Assembly (NCBI GenBank): GCA_035593725.1
Contig: DAOSZN010000003.1
Coordinates: 62,001-126,000, forward strand
DNA: 64,000 nt
Direction: 5' to 3'
DNA from: UBA4971 sp029551185
GTDB lineage: Bacteria > Bacillota > SHA-98 > UBA4971
This document shows positions 1 through 8,858 of the stretch, piece after piece (position 1 is the first letter of the stretch; each line of letters opens with the position of its first letter). A model generated the notes under the pieces. It did not search any database, was not told where the DNA came from, and was given only the letters and a program-made list of their open reading frames with translations. A program made the translations under genes and the position numbers.

Positions 1-272
1 TAAGATTTCATCAGTGGAACCTCCATAGTATATGTATCTACGCTCTTATGTGAAACACTAATTCTAATCTATACCCTGACAATACGATTAGCAAGTAGCA
101 AGAGCATGCTGCCTCAGTCTTATTCCAAAGCAATATCGGACACAAATCAAGAGAAAGTCACGGTATGTCTTGAATGTATGTTATCTTTTGGATAAACTGA
201 AACTGTAGCAGTGCTTTCTGAGGATACAGAAGTTATACAAATCTTATAATTAATTTTGGGAGGGTTACCGAA

Positions 273-1130
273 ATGCCTAGCTCATTATTTAGCATTTTGT
301 GGATGATCATAATAGTATCAAGCCTCCTCTCCCCCCTGTTTGACAGAAGAAAAACAGATCTCGCTCGGGTGAAGCTTCTCAATTCTCTGTCGCGCAAGAG
401 AGGCTCGCGGGTGATTTCAATGATCCATCGGATGGAGGCCGTTAGTTTCCTGGGGATCCCTATCTCCCGTCATATTGATATTGAAGACTCAGAGCAAGTC
501 CTAAGAGCGATAAGACACACACCGAAAGATGTACCGATTGATATCATACTCCATACACCCGGAGGCTTGGTGCTGGCTGCAGAGCAGATTGCAAGGGCTA
601 TAGCAAGCCATGAAGCAAAAGTTACAGTGTTTGTACCCCACTTCGCAATGTCAGGCGGTACGCTCCTGGCACTTGCAGCAGACGAGATCATTATGGATGA
701 ACATGCAGTTTTAGGTCCCGTAGACCCTCAGCTTGGCAATTATCCTGCAGTATCCATTTTGAAAGCTATTGAGCAGAAGGATAAGAATTCGCTGGATGAC
801 AGCACACTGATACTTGGCGATATGGCAGCGAAAGCCATGGTTCAAGTATACGAAAGCGTCCATAACTTGCTTCTCTCGAAATTCCCTGAGGATAAAGCCG
901 AAGAGATTGCAAGAACCTTGACGGAAGGTCGTTGGACTCACGATTATCCGATTACATGCCAAATGCTTCAGGATATGGGACTCGCTGTCTGCAACGAGAT
1001 GCCGGCCGAGGTGTATCGACTTATGGAGCTTTACCCGCAACCTGCTCAGCGCAGGCCTTCTGTCCAATATGTCCCTGTGCCTTTTGAGAGAAAATCCCCG
1101 ACATCTCCGTCTCGCGGAAAAGAGGGATAA
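273..1130 (+). CDS. SDH-family Clp-fold membrane serine protease
   Basis: The protein (285 aa) has one N-terminal membrane segment (about residues 6-22) followed by a ClpP/crotonase-like fold. The signature is seen at HTPGG (about 94-98), then AMSGGT with the likely nucleophile Ser127, then DEHAVLGPVDPQ (about 142-153), which carries the Asp/His of the Ser-Asp-His type catalytic set. This is the pattern of the DUF114/SDH family of membrane-anchored proteases related to SppA. Such proteins probably cut membrane or exported peptides; no substrate can be named. The start is supported by GGAGGG about 9 nt before the ATG. It stands alone on the plus strand, and no clear gene lies in the 272 bases before it. 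The family call is fairly secure; the role is inference. Confidence 0.8.
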   Translation: MPSSLFSILWMIIIVSSLLSPLFDRRKTDLARVKLLNSLSRKRGSRVISMIHRMEAVSFLGIPISRHIDIEDSEQVLRAIRHTPKDVPIDIILHTPGGLVLAAEQIARAIASHEAKVTVFVPHFAMSGGTLLALAADEIIMDEHAVLGPVDPQLGNYPAVSILKAIEQKDKNSLDDSTLILGDMAAKAMVQVYESVHNLLLSKFPEDKAEEIARTLTEGRWTHDYPITCQMLQDMGLAVCNEMPAEVYRLMELYPQPAQRRPSVQYVPVPFERKSPTSPSRGKEG

Positions 1131-1196
1131 CACAAAACATACGAGACAGTTTAGGGGACACAAAAAAGCTCCTTTTTGACACAAAGCAAAAATAAA

Positions 1197-1272
1197 TGGT
1201 GGAGACGAGGAGATTCGAACTCCCGACCTCGTGAGTGCGATTCACGCGCTCTCCCAACTGAGCTACGTCCCC
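1197..1272 (-). tRNA. tRNA-Ala (anticodon CGC)
   Basis: Read on the minus strand, the sequence folds as a full cloverleaf: acceptor GGGGACG/CGTCTCC, D-arm GCTC...GAGC, anticodon stem CGTGA/TCACG with loop ATCGCAC (anticodon CGC, codon GCG), and T-arm GGGAG-TTCGAAT-CTCCT. The acceptor stem has the G3-U70 pair that marks alanine tRNAs. The CCA end is encoded (1197-1199). It lies 60 bases downstream of lysS and may share its transcript. Confidence 0.95.
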
Positions 1273-1332
1273 ACCTTAAGATTATCTTGCATTGTCCATC
1301 GCTCAGATACTAGCATATCCCGCTGCTCGAAG

Positions 1333-2844
1333 TCAAGAGCGGCGAATGGGGCGCATCGTTGGGAACAGAATTACATCTCTTATTGAGTCTTGGTTAGTAA
1401 TGAGCATCACTAACCTGTCAATACCTATACCCATACCTCCTGTGGGAGGCATACCGTGTTCAAGAGCAAGCAAGAAATCCTCATCCATCATATGGGCTTC
1501 TTCGTCGCCCTTGTCGCGGAGCGCGACTTGCGCCTCAAACCGTTTTCGCTGGTCAATCGGGTCATTTAACTCACTGAAGGCATTAGCCATTTCACGACCG
1601 CCGATAATCAACTCAAACCTATATGTATACCGAGGATCGTCCTTTCTCCTTCTGGCCAGTGGCGATACCTCTATAGGATAGTCTGTGATAAAGGTGGGGC
1701 GTATCAGTTCCGGTTCAACCAGCTGGTCATAAATCTCGGCCAAGACAGCCCCACGCGAACTGTCCTCTCCTATTTCAACCCCGAGAGAGTCTGCAGCCTT
1801 CTTGGCATCGCTATCGGTTTCAATCTTCGTAAAGTCTACACCTGTATGTTCAAGCACTGCGTCAACCATAGTCAGCCTGGGCCATGGCGGCGTAAGATCC
1901 ACCTCTTGGTCCCCACACATTACGATCGGAGTCCCCAGCACCTTAGTTGCCACATAGTGAATGAGATTCTCGGCAAGATTCATCATATCCTGATAATCAG
2001 CATATGCTTCATAAAGCTCAAGCATGGTAAACTCAGGATTGTGCTTAGTGGATATGCCTTCATTTCTATACACACGGCCAATCTCGTAGACTTTTTCAAG
2101 CCCACCCACTATCAAACGCTTCAGGTGCAGTTCCAAGGCAATTCGCATATAAAGATCAATATCAAGGGCGTTATGGTGCGTAATGAAAGGTCTTGCACTG
2201 GCGCCTCCGGGAATAGTGTGCAAAGAAGAAGTCTCGACTTCAATGAAACCACGTGAATCAAGGAATTCCCTCACTGCCTTGAGTACAGCCGTGCGTTGCA
2301 GGAACACCCGACGCACATCAGGATTGACGATAAGGTCAAGGTAACGGTGCCTATAACGAAGGTCAACATCAACCAGACCATGCCACTTTTCAGGCAAGGG
2401 ACGAAGAGCCTTACAGAGAAGGGAAAACTCGCTTATCTCAACGCTTATTTCTCCTCTGCGGGTGCGAAACACCTTTCCTACTACGCCTATGATATCCCCA
2501 ATATCTAAGGATGTAAAAAGTTCATAGTCGTCTTCACCGAGGGAATCAACTTTTGCGTACACCTGTATACGGCCGGAAAGATCCAGAATATCCGCAAAAG
2601 TAGCCTTGCCATGACCGCGCATAGCCATTAATCTGCCTGCTATCCTCACGACACTCCCATCAAGATCCGGGAAATTCTCTGTAATTTCCTTGCTAAGATG
2701 CGTTCGCTCAAATCTGGCTCCAAAAGGATCCACACCCTTGGCCCGGAGGGTTTCAAGTTTTTCCATTCGGACTCGTACGTGTTCGCTGTCAAGCTGCGAA
2801 TAAGATAATTCTCCGTCGTTCCCTCCGTTGCTTTCCAGGTTCAT
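1333..2844 (-). CDS. lysS: Lysyl-tRNA synthetase, class II
   Basis: LysS charges tRNA-Lys with lysine in the cytoplasm. The 503 aa length is normal for the bacterial class II enzyme. The N-terminal third is an OB-fold anticodon-binding domain (MRGHGKATFADI, about 75-86). The catalytic domain shows class II motif 2 (VYEIGRVYRNEG, about 255-266) and motif 3 (GMGIGIDRLVML, near the C-terminus). GreA ends 4 bases upstream, so the two form one transcript, an arrangement common in Firmicutes. No T-box leader is possible between them because the gap is too short. Confidence 0.97.
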   Translation of the reverse strand: MNLESNGGNDGELSYSQLDSEHVRVRMEKLETLRAKGVDPFGARFERTHLSKEITENFPDLDGSVVRIAGRLMAMRGHGKATFADILDLSGRIQVYAKVDSLGEDDYELFTSLDIGDIIGVVGKVFRTRRGEISVEISEFSLLCKALRPLPEKWHGLVDVDLRYRHRYLDLIVNPDVRRVFLQRTAVLKAVREFLDSRGFIEVETSSLHTIPGGASARPFITHHNALDIDLYMRIALELHLKRLIVGGLEKVYEIGRVYRNEGISTKHNPEFTMLELYEAYADYQDMMNLAENLIHYVATKVLGTPIVMCGDQEVDLTPPWPRLTMVDAVLEHTGVDFTKIETDSDAKKAADSLGVEIGEDSSRGAVLAEIYDQLVEPELIRPTFITDYPIEVSPLARRRKDDPRYTYRFELIIGGREMANAFSELNDPIDQRKRFEAQVALRDKGDEEAHMMDEDFLLALEHGMPPTGGMGIGIDRLVMLITNQDSIRDVILFPTMRPIRRS

Positions 2845-2848
2845 CTTA

Positions 2849-3328
2849 TCACCTCGAAATCTCTAAAACTTGGAACTTAAGAGTCCCTACAGGCGCAAAG
2901 ACATCCACAATGCTGCCTGCAGGCTTGCCCAAAATTGCCTTTCCCACAGGAGACTCATTGGAAATACGGAAATTGGCCGGATCAGCCTCAGCTGAGCCCA
3001 CAATTACATATTCAAAGACCTCTCCTCCGGCCAGGTCTTTTAGCCTCACTTTTGATCCTAGGCGGACAGTATCTGTATCAAGTTCGTCTTCATCAATGAT
3101 TTCGGCGTTTCTAAGCATCGCCTCAAGTTGAGCGATACGCCCTTCAACAAATGCCTGCTCGTTCTTGGCGTCCTCATATTCAGAGTTATCCGTGATATCG
3201 CCGAAAGCTTTAGCATCCTTGATTCTTGCTGCAACCTCGCGCCGCCTGGTAGTCTTAAGGTGCTCCAGTTCCTTTTCAAGCTTCTTGAGCCCTTCCAGGG
3301 TAAGAACTACCTTCTGCGCCATAGCCAT
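2849..3328 (-). CDS. greA: Transcription elongation factor GreA
   Basis: GreA rescues backtracked RNA polymerase by stimulating cleavage of the RNA 3' end. The 159 aa protein has the usual N-terminal coiled-coil finger (about residues 10-78, with the acidic tip around DITDNSEYEDAKNE) and a C-terminal FKBP-like domain containing ISNESPVGKAILGK. It is followed after 4 bases by lysS. A near-consensus promoter and a structured leader lie upstream (see 3449-3477 and 3377-3429). Confidence 0.97.
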   Translation of the reverse strand: MAMAQKVVLTLEGLKKLEKELEHLKTTRRREVAARIKDAKAFGDITDNSEYEDAKNEQAFVEGRIAQLEAMLRNAEIIDEDELDTDTVRLGSKVRLKDLAGGEVFEYVIVGSAEADPANFRISNESPVGKAILGKPAGSIVDVFAPVGTLKFQVLEISR

Positions 3329-3376
3329 ACTGCTGATGCCTCCTTAATCCATGGATCGTCCTTGTACATCTTGGCA

Positions 3377-3429
3377 TCGCGCGACGTAGCCAAGCTTACT
3401 CAGGCTTGCGCTATGTCCACATCGCGCGA
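3377..3429 (-). other. Structured leader of the greA-lysS transcript (nested inverted repeat)
   Basis: Two copies of the self-complementary octamer TCGCGCGA (3377-3384 and 3422-3429) flank an inner stem, TAGC plus CAAGC (3387-3395) pairing with GCTTG plus GCTA (3404-3413), with one bulged C. It sits between the predicted promoter and the greA start. There is no T-run after it on the minus strand, so it is not a plain terminator. Function unknown. Confidence 0.45.
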
Positions 3430-3448
3430 CGCCTTATCGCATGCCAAT

Positions 3449-3477
3449 ATTATGTCTTCTGCCCTCTCTCTTGTCAA
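3449..3477 (-). promoter_or_regulatory. Sigma-A type promoter for greA-lysS
   Basis: On the minus strand, TTGACA (3472-3477) is followed after exactly 17 bases by CATAAT (3449-3454). This matches 6/6 and 5/6 consensus positions. Transcription would begin roughly 110 bases before the greA start and run through the hairpin at 3377-3429. The 263-base gap between greA and 3593 holds no other gene that I can support. Confidence 0.7.
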
Positions 3478-3592
3478 GTCGCCACTACGAGTACTTTTTT
3501 CACGTGAGACAGCGATCCTCTGGTTGGAGCGCTCATCCTGTGAAGCAACAGCAATTCAGCAAGAATTTGGCGTGGAATCCACGTGTATTTGA

Positions 3593-4516
3593 TTACTGAA
3601 ATACTTCGACCCTGGGGCGAAATTCAAGTCTCGTCAGAATATCCAAATAGTCAGAGGGCGTGAAATCTTCAGGCCTACGCCCTGTAAGGGCTACCAGCAC
3701 CGCATCTATCACGTTAGTGGCAAAAGACCTCCCGTTGAACTCAGGTGTAGACACGACAAGTGTCTTGACTCCTCGCGACCTAAAAGCCTCAACGTCTTCT
3801 GTTGTCACTGTATTTGTTATGATAACTTTCCCCGAAAGGTCATCGGGCATGTGCTTCTTAATGAAATGGCAGTCACCTCCGATAATATCCGCCCATTCAT
3901 ATACTGAGGTAAACTTTGGCACAATCTGCTCCTGACTCTTTCCTGTCGGGTATAGCATGCTGATAGGCATATGGCTGATGATAGGCATTAAAAGGGCAGC
4001 AAGCACCCGGAGAGTTGAGAGACTGGACGGAAAAACGGAAATTCCCAAGGCGAACGCGAGGTCGCCGATTCTCAAATTGCATCCGGACTCAACAAGAGTG
4101 GACGCCATGCCGTACCTGTCCAGAGCACAAACAATAAATGCATTCTTGCCATCAAGCGGTATTTTCTCCTCATCACGGATATACTGGACAGCTCTGCGCT
4201 CAATGACTCCCTTTAACATACTCCCGTCAGCGACCGGAGTCTTTTGGGCAGCCTTCGCCATCCTGTCAGCTTCCCGTAGGGTATATCGTTTGTTCCCTAA
4301 GAAGAACCATCTATCCGTACCGCCCAGACCTATGGCGTCAACCTTTCCGTCCAGGCTGCGAATAAGTTCCACTGCCTTCTCAATATCGCCGTTGGTCCCG
4401 CGACGTTCAACTATGATTTCCTCTCCGAGCAACGTTATTTGCGCCTTGTGATCCCGCTTTGTAGAGCCAAGGCTCACACCGACTACATGCTTCAAATGAC
4501 CCCGCCCCCATTCCAA
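3593..4516 (-). CDS. Conserved Firmicutes protein often labelled quinate 5-dehydrogenase
   Basis: The 307 aa protein is one I recognise as a conserved Firmicutes family that databases sometimes name quinate 5-dehydrogenase. I see no evidence for that reaction. The N-terminus (VVGVSLGSTKRDHKA, about 11-25, and IGLGGTDRW, about 62-70) is glycine-rich; there is a region suited to binding a nucleotide or sugar acid around IGDLAFALG. It follows the HTH regulator (4532-5059) by 15 bases, so the two are probably one operon and may act together. The ATG at 4516 lacks a good ribosome site; a TTG a few codons later is an alternative start. Confidence 0.55.
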   Translation of the reverse strand: MEWGRGHLKHVVGVSLGSTKRDHKAQITLLGEEIIVERRGTNGDIEKAVELIRSLDGKVDAIGLGGTDRWFFLGNKRYTLREADRMAKAAQKTPVADGSMLKGVIERRAVQYIRDEEKIPLDGKNAFIVCALDRYGMASTLVESGCNLRIGDLAFALGISVFPSSLSTLRVLAALLMPIISHMPISMLYPTGKSQEQIVPKFTSVYEWADIIGGDCHFIKKHMPDDLSGKVIITNTVTTEDVEAFRSRGVKTLVVSTPEFNGRSFATNVIDAVLVALTGRRPEDFTPSDYLDILTRLEFRPRVEVFQ

Positions 4517-4531
4517 AAATCCAATTCCATG

Positions 4532-5059
4532 CTATTTGCTAACGACTTCTCCGATGATTTTACGGATCATTTCCGGATCCATGTGCGCGTCCTGCTTAAT
4601 AGGTGATGTGCCAATAACAATACTTATCACACGGTTCCCGAGGATTGATTCTACAAGGTTGCACCTCATATCCGAGCCGATGAAGATCACAACATCATAG
4701 ATCTGTAGTTTGCTTATAATTGCCATTATTTCATTGAGCACCTCAAGGCCGGACCTCTCACGGACATATCTCCATCGCTCTTCATCATTCATGAGAAAAA
4801 TAAAATCTATGCCTTCTTCACTGGCCACTTCATGAATTTCATCCTTGTTGCCCACAGGAAAGCCAACCAGTGCAACTCTTCCTCCTTTACGGACCTCGCC
4901 GAGACTTTCCAGGCGTGAAATAAAGACCCTGTCTATGCCGACTCTGTCTGCAGTTTCTTGTTGTGATAATCCGTTAGATCTAAGATCCAGAATTCTCTCG
5001 ACGGTCTTCAGAAGGCGTCCCTTATCTATTAGCTTCTCTCCTATACGTACAAACTCCAG
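4532..5059 (-). CDS. HTH transcriptional regulator with C-terminal sensor-like domain (CTG start)
   Basis: A GTG at 4855 would give only 107 aa, but the frame stays open well upstream and encodes a clear helix-turn-helix: the stretch RILDLRSNGLSQQETADRVG, then GIDRVFISRLE. The full product from CTG 5059 is 175 aa. An AGGAGG (5069-5074) lies 9 bases before this CTG. No ATG, GTG or TTG occurs in frame between it and the stop near 5105. The only ATG close to the ribosome site (5064) is in another frame and stops after eight codons. The C-terminal part may bind a ligand. It probably regulates itself and the downstream partner gene at 3593. Confidence 0.7.
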   Translation of the reverse strand: MEFVRIGEKLIDKGRLLKTVERILDLRSNGLSQQETADRVGIDRVFISRLESLGEVRKGGRVALVGFPVGNKDEIHEVASEEGIDFIFLMNDEERWRYVRERSGLEVLNEIMAIISKLQIYDVVIFIGSDMRCNLVESILGNRVISIVIGTSPIKQDAHMDPEMIRKIIGEVVSK

Positions 5060-5129
5060 AGCATTCCACCTCCTGCTCTTAGCCTGACTTGATCCGATAA
5101 CTGTTTACATATTTGTGCACACACTTATT

Positions 5130-6167
5130 CTAGCAAAGGCCCAAGGAGAATGCAATCTTTAGAGCTTCGGCCATTTCATCTCTGGTTTTCGCTGCGTTAA
5201 TGTGGATACGGGCCTCTGCAGCCCCTGGAATGCCCCGGACATACCATGCTGCATGTTTCCTCATCTTCAGCACGGCTCCTTTTTCGCCTGCAAGCTGAAT
5301 GAGCATATCAAGATGCCTAAGGGCTAATGTCACTCGTTCCTCATACGTTGGGGGCGGGGGTTTTGTCCCTCGGTTGAGCAACACGACAATATCCCTAATC
5401 AACCATGGATTGCCCAAGGCGGCTCTGCCAATCATAACCCCGTCGCAACCTGTTTCAACAAGCATTCTCTTGGCATCCTGTGGAGATCGGATATCACCGT
5501 TACCAATAACCGGAATTGATACAGCTTCTTTTACTTTCTTGATTATGTTCCAGTCAGCTGCTCCCGAATAAAACTGATCCCGGGTTCGTCCGTGGACTGC
5601 AACAAGGGAAGCTCCGGCTGCTTCCACTGCATCTGCAAGTTCAACTGCATTTATCAGTTCTCGGTTCCAACCCATCCTCATCTTGACCGTAACCGGAACA
5701 TTGACTGCGGAAGCAACAGATTCAACAATATCCCGGGCAAGGGGTACATTTTGCATTAAGGCTGCACCTTCTCCGTTTCTCACAATCTTCGGAGTCGGAC
5801 AACCCATATTAATATCAATGATCTCAGGTGCAGCCAGTTCTTCAACAAGCCTTGCTGCACCTGCCATAGTCTTGGGATCACTCCCGAACAGCTGGACGGC
5901 AATGGGTCGTTCCAAATCTGAGATCCTGAGCATACCCTTGGTCTTTTCATTTCCGTATATGAGTGCCTTATCAGAAATCATCTCTGTATATACAAGAGCA
6001 CAACCCATTTCTTTCACAATAAGCCGGTATGCCTGATCTGTAACCCCTGCCATAGGCGCCAGCGCAACAGGTGTTTGACCTGTAAAATCAACTCCGCCGA
6101 TGGAAATGCCGGTGTCACAGTTGCTATCCTTAATTCTGCTTGCGGGAGTCTTCCCATGTTGTAACAT
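5130..6167 (-). CDS. dusB: tRNA-dihydrouridine synthase DusB
   Basis: An FMN-dependent TIM-barrel enzyme that reduces uridine to dihydrouridine in the tRNA D-loop. Visible family motifs are LAPMAGVTDQAYR near the start of the barrel, DINMGCPTPKIVRNGEGAAL with the catalytic Cys, the HGRTRDQFYSG flavin/tRNA segment, and IGNGDI followed by GVMIGRAALGNPW. The 345 aa length is normal. The ATG at 6167 overlaps hflX by 38 bases and gives about 20 extra N-terminal residues compared with relatives; the real start may be a little later, but no standard start codon is available there. Confidence 0.93.
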   Translation of the reverse strand: MLQHGKTPASRIKDSNCDTGISIGGVDFTGQTPVALAPMAGVTDQAYRLIVKEMGCALVYTEMISDKALIYGNEKTKGMLRISDLERPIAVQLFGSDPKTMAGAARLVEELAAPEIIDINMGCPTPKIVRNGEGAALMQNVPLARDIVESVASAVNVPVTVKMRMGWNRELINAVELADAVEAAGASLVAVHGRTRDQFYSGAADWNIIKKVKEAVSIPVIGNGDIRSPQDAKRMLVETGCDGVMIGRAALGNPWLIRDIVVLLNRGTKPPPPTYEERVTLALRHLDMLIQLAGEKGAVLKMRKHAAWYVRGIPGAAEARIHINAAKTRDEMAEALKIAFSLGLC

Positions 6168-7293
6168 GAAGATCCTTGGCAGTCTCCTTACTGATGTATA
6201 AGTTGCAATCCTTAAGCATCATGGAAATAGTCTTAAGAAGTTCATCAAGTCCCTCGCGTGTTTCAGCGGATACCGGAATTGCTCCGGGGTGTTCAAGCAG
6301 AATACGCTCTCTATCCAATTTGCCGGGTATAAGGTCTATCTTGTTAAGCACAGTAATAACAGGCCTGTCGGCAATACCCAAGGTTCTCAGAACTTCTTCC
6401 ACTGCTTCTAAGTGATCATCTTTACCGGGATGGCTCGCGTCCACTACGTGAAGCAGTAGGTCAGAGTAAGTCGCCTCCTCAAGAGTGGCTCGAAAGGCTG
6501 CTATGAGGTCGTGTGGGAGTTTCCTTATGAACCCGACAGTATCAGCGAGTAACATAAAATCGCCGGAAGGCAGGTAGCACCTTCTTATGGTCGGGTCAAG
6601 CGTGGCAAAGAGCTTGTCTTCAACGAACACCTCTGAATCTGTCAAGGCGTTGAATAAGGTGGATTTACCTGCGTTCGTGTACCCGACAATCGATACAAGA
6701 GGGAGCCCTGATTTCTTCCGGTTTGACCTCTGAAGGCCTCGTCTTTTCGCTATCTCCTCGAGTTCCTTTCGAAGAATGGAAATACGCCTCCTGATGCGCC
6801 TCCTGTCAACCTCAAGCTTCGTCTCTCCCGGCCCTCTGGTGCCTATGCCTCCTCCAAGTCTGGACAGGGCGGTCCCTTTTCCGACAAGCCTCGGAAGCAG
6901 ATAACAAAGCTGAGCCAGCTCTACCTGGATTTTACCTTCCTTGCTGGCAGCCCTTGACGCAAATATGTCCAGTATAAGCCAAGTCCTGTCAATAACCTTG
7001 GTTTTGAGGAGTCTTTCGAGATTGCGCTGTTGAGCCGGGGACAGTTCATCATCGAATATCACAAGATCAGCATGGGTTGTGATGACTAAGACAGCCAGTT
7101 CCTCAGCCTTCCCTTTGCCTATGTAATACACCGGATCAGGCTTTGCTCGCCTCTGAATGAGTTTTACGATAACCTCAGCGCCTGCAGTGGCAGCTAATTC
7201 TGACAGCTCATTAATGGAGTCCTCAGTCTCCCACCATTGTGTGCCGGGTAATTCAAGTCCGACAGCAATTGCCTTTTCAGGGAAAGTTTCCAG
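6130..7293 (-). CDS. hflX: Ribosome-associated GTPase HflX (CTG start)
   Basis: HflX is a GTPase that splits or rescues stalled ribosomes. It has the N-terminal glycine-rich domain (VYYIGKGKAEEL), the LGGGIGTRGPGETKLE segment, and a G domain with P-loop GYTNAGKST, switch DTVGFI and NKID. Starting at GTG 7131 would remove the first 54 residues, which match the family's usual N-terminus (KAIAVGLELPG). The reading frame runs back to a CTG at 7291-7293, preceded by GGAGGTGA (7301-7308) with 7 bases of spacing. A TGA closes the frame just upstream, so CTG is the best start, giving 387 aa. It overlaps dusB. Confidence 0.9.
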   Translation of the reverse strand: METFPEKAIAVGLELPGTQWWETEDSINELSELAATAGAEVIVKLIQRRAKPDPVYYIGKGKAEELAVLVITTHADLVIFDDELSPAQQRNLERLLKTKVIDRTWLILDIFASRAASKEGKIQVELAQLCYLLPRLVGKGTALSRLGGGIGTRGPGETKLEVDRRRIRRRISILRKELEEIAKRRGLQRSNRKKSGLPLVSIVGYTNAGKSTLFNALTDSEVFVEDKLFATLDPTIRRCYLPSGDFMLLADTVGFIRKLPHDLIAAFRATLEEATYSDLLLHVVDASHPGKDDHLEAVEEVLRTLGIADRPVITVLNKIDLIPGKLDRERILLEHPGAIPVSAETREGLDELLKTISMMLKDCNLYISKETAKDLHVTTWEDSRKQN

Positions 7294-7670
7294 AGTACGT
7301 TCACCTCCGACTATGCCTCAAAAAGTTCATCGCTTTGTCCAACGCGAAATAAGTTGCATTTCTGCTTCTTTATGATACCTTTGTTTTTCCGCCATGTCAT
7401 GTCTGTCTTCCTGGCAAGGCCGCCTCAGGAGTAAATGACACTGTCTTGTGTCCGACTGTTGTTCAATAATATTTCCATTCATGGTACTATTGTTGAACAA
7501 CATTAATGATAGTAAGGGAAGAAAATCAAATGCATCCTGGGTTTGATACGCCCGAATACAGGCGACATTTTGCGAGAATATTGCAAGAAATCGCGGTCTG
7601 TTAGGACGCTATTGATGAGATCAAGAAAAGCCCGGGCCAGGCTACTTGTGACAGGTCCGGGGATATATTC
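7294..7670. other. Intergenic stretch with inverted repeat and a short ORF
   Basis: The gap between hflX and coaX holds a 9-bp inverted repeat, GTTGTTCAA (7458-7466) with TTGAACAAC (7493-7501). Directly after it, on the plus strand, a 32-codon ORF runs from ATG 7506 to TAG 7604 (contains MHPGFDTPEYRRHFARIL). I do not recognise it; it has no strong ribosome site. It could be a small gene, or the remnant of one. The repeat could be its operator. Confidence 0.3.
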
Positions 7671-8438
7671 TTAGGCCTGGTTCCTCCCGTATATAATACG
7701 CAAACCCTCAAGTGTCAAGTTAAGATCAATTTCGTCGATCTCCTCGGCTTCCTTGGCAATCAGCGGCGCCAGACCCCCGGTGGCGATGACCTTAGGATCT
7801 GTTCCCATTTCCTCTTTCATTCTGCTTACGATTTCATTGACCTGGCCGACTGCCCCATAGACAAGGCCTGCCTGCATGCTCCTGACTGTATTTCGTCCGA
7901 TAACAGTCGGAGGCCTCACCAACTCCACACGCGGGAGTCTCGCAGCATGAGAAAAAAGCGCTTCACTGGAAATCATGATCCCAGGACATATCACGCCACC
8001 GAGGTACTCCCCGTCCTCTGAAACAGCGCAAAAAGTAGTGGCTGTACCGAAGTCTACCACTATTACGGAAGAGTGGTACCTCTCATAAGCTGCGACAGCG
8101 TTAACTATACGGTCTGCCCCGATTTCCCTGGGGTTTTCATAGCGGAGCACCATTCCAGTCTTAATTCCCGGCTCCACCACAAGAGGATCTGTTTTGAAAT
8201 ACGTCTTGGCAAGATCTTCAAATATGCTGATGATAGGCGGAACAACGCATGAAATTGCTATCCCGTGAATTTCATCAAACTTGATATCGCCATAGGAGAA
8301 CAGAGCAGATAGAATCATTGCGTATTCGTCAGAGGTCTTACGTCTGTCCGTCGCAATACGATAGCAGGTCACAAGTTGGGTTTCATCATAAACACCGATC
8401 ATGATATGGGTATTCCCGATATCAAGTGCAAGAAGCAT
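7671..8438 (-). CDS. coaX: Type III pantothenate kinase
   Basis: Phosphorylates pantothenate, the first step of coenzyme A synthesis. The 255 aa length and the motifs fit the CoaX family: LALDIGNTH at the N-terminus (phosphate loop), GADRIVNAVAAY, VVDFGTATTF, and IATGGLAPLIA near the end. CoaX enzymes use the ASKHA fold and are not inhibited by CoA. In Firmicutes this gene commonly lies near dusB, greA and lysS, as here. Confidence 0.96.
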   Translation of the reverse strand: MLLALDIGNTHIMIGVYDETQLVTCYRIATDRRKTSDEYAMILSALFSYGDIKFDEIHGIAISCVVPPIISIFEDLAKTYFKTDPLVVEPGIKTGMVLRYENPREIGADRIVNAVAAYERYHSSVIVVDFGTATTFCAVSEDGEYLGGVICPGIMISSEALFSHAARLPRVELVRPPTVIGRNTVRSMQAGLVYGAVGQVNEIVSRMKEEMGTDPKVIATGGLAPLIAKEAEEIDEIDLNLTLEGLRIIYGRNQA

Positions 8439-8510
8439 GAATAGGCCCTCCCTCTTCCCGTCCGCAACAAGACAAAGTGCGCCACTGTCACCAAAATCAA
8501 ACAGAACAGC

Positions 8511-8798
8511 CTACACGAGGATATTACCAAAAGCCTTGATGAGTATGACAATTCCCATTCCCACAAAAAGCAATCCGGCGACAACCTGAAGATATTCTGT
8601 AGGCATAAATTTCGAAACGACACTCCCACAGAGGGCTCCTATCAGGCTTACACTGGTAAGAGCAAGGGACGCTCCGATGAAAATCGGCATTATCTTTTGA
8701 TGCTGCGCCACAAGGGTAAATACTGCAAGTTGTGTCTTATCTCCGATCTCTGCAAGAAAAATTGTCGCGAAAGTAAGTCCAAACAGCTTCCAGTCCAA
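8511..8798 (-). CDS. TMEM165/GDT1 (UPF0016) family cation transporter
   Basis: A small integral membrane protein with about three membrane segments and the family signature EIGDKTQ in the first helix. The family exports Mn2+ or exchanges Ca2+/Mn2+ for protons; one-repeat forms like this presumably pair as dimers. An upstream start gives 106 aa, but a ribosome site GGAAGGAGTT (8807-8816) sits 8 bases before a TTG at 8796-8798. That start gives 95 aa beginning just before DWKLFGLTF, which is the usual family N-terminus. The metal is not predictable from the sequence. Confidence 0.85.
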   Translation of the reverse strand: MDWKLFGLTFATIFLAEIGDKTQLAVFTLVAQHQKIMPIFIGASLALTSVSLIGALCGSVVSKFMPTEYLQVVAGLLFVGMGIVILIKAFGNILV

Positions 8799-8858
8799 AT
8801 AATCCCAACTCCTTCCACACACGTCACACATGCTTGAAACAGATGATTTGCTATAAGT

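Noticed and set aside
711..1184. Long minus-strand ORF opposite the SDH protease
   Set aside because: It runs antisense to a well-supported gene, has a Cys/His/Arg-rich composition typical of shadow frames, and lacks a ribosome site.
3128..3592. Plus-strand ORF across the greA leader
   Set aside because: It overlaps greA antisense and the greA promoter and has no recognisable domain.
6130..7131. HflX starting at GTG 7131
   Set aside because: It drops a conserved N-terminal segment that remains in frame up to CTG 7293, which has an ideal ribosome site.
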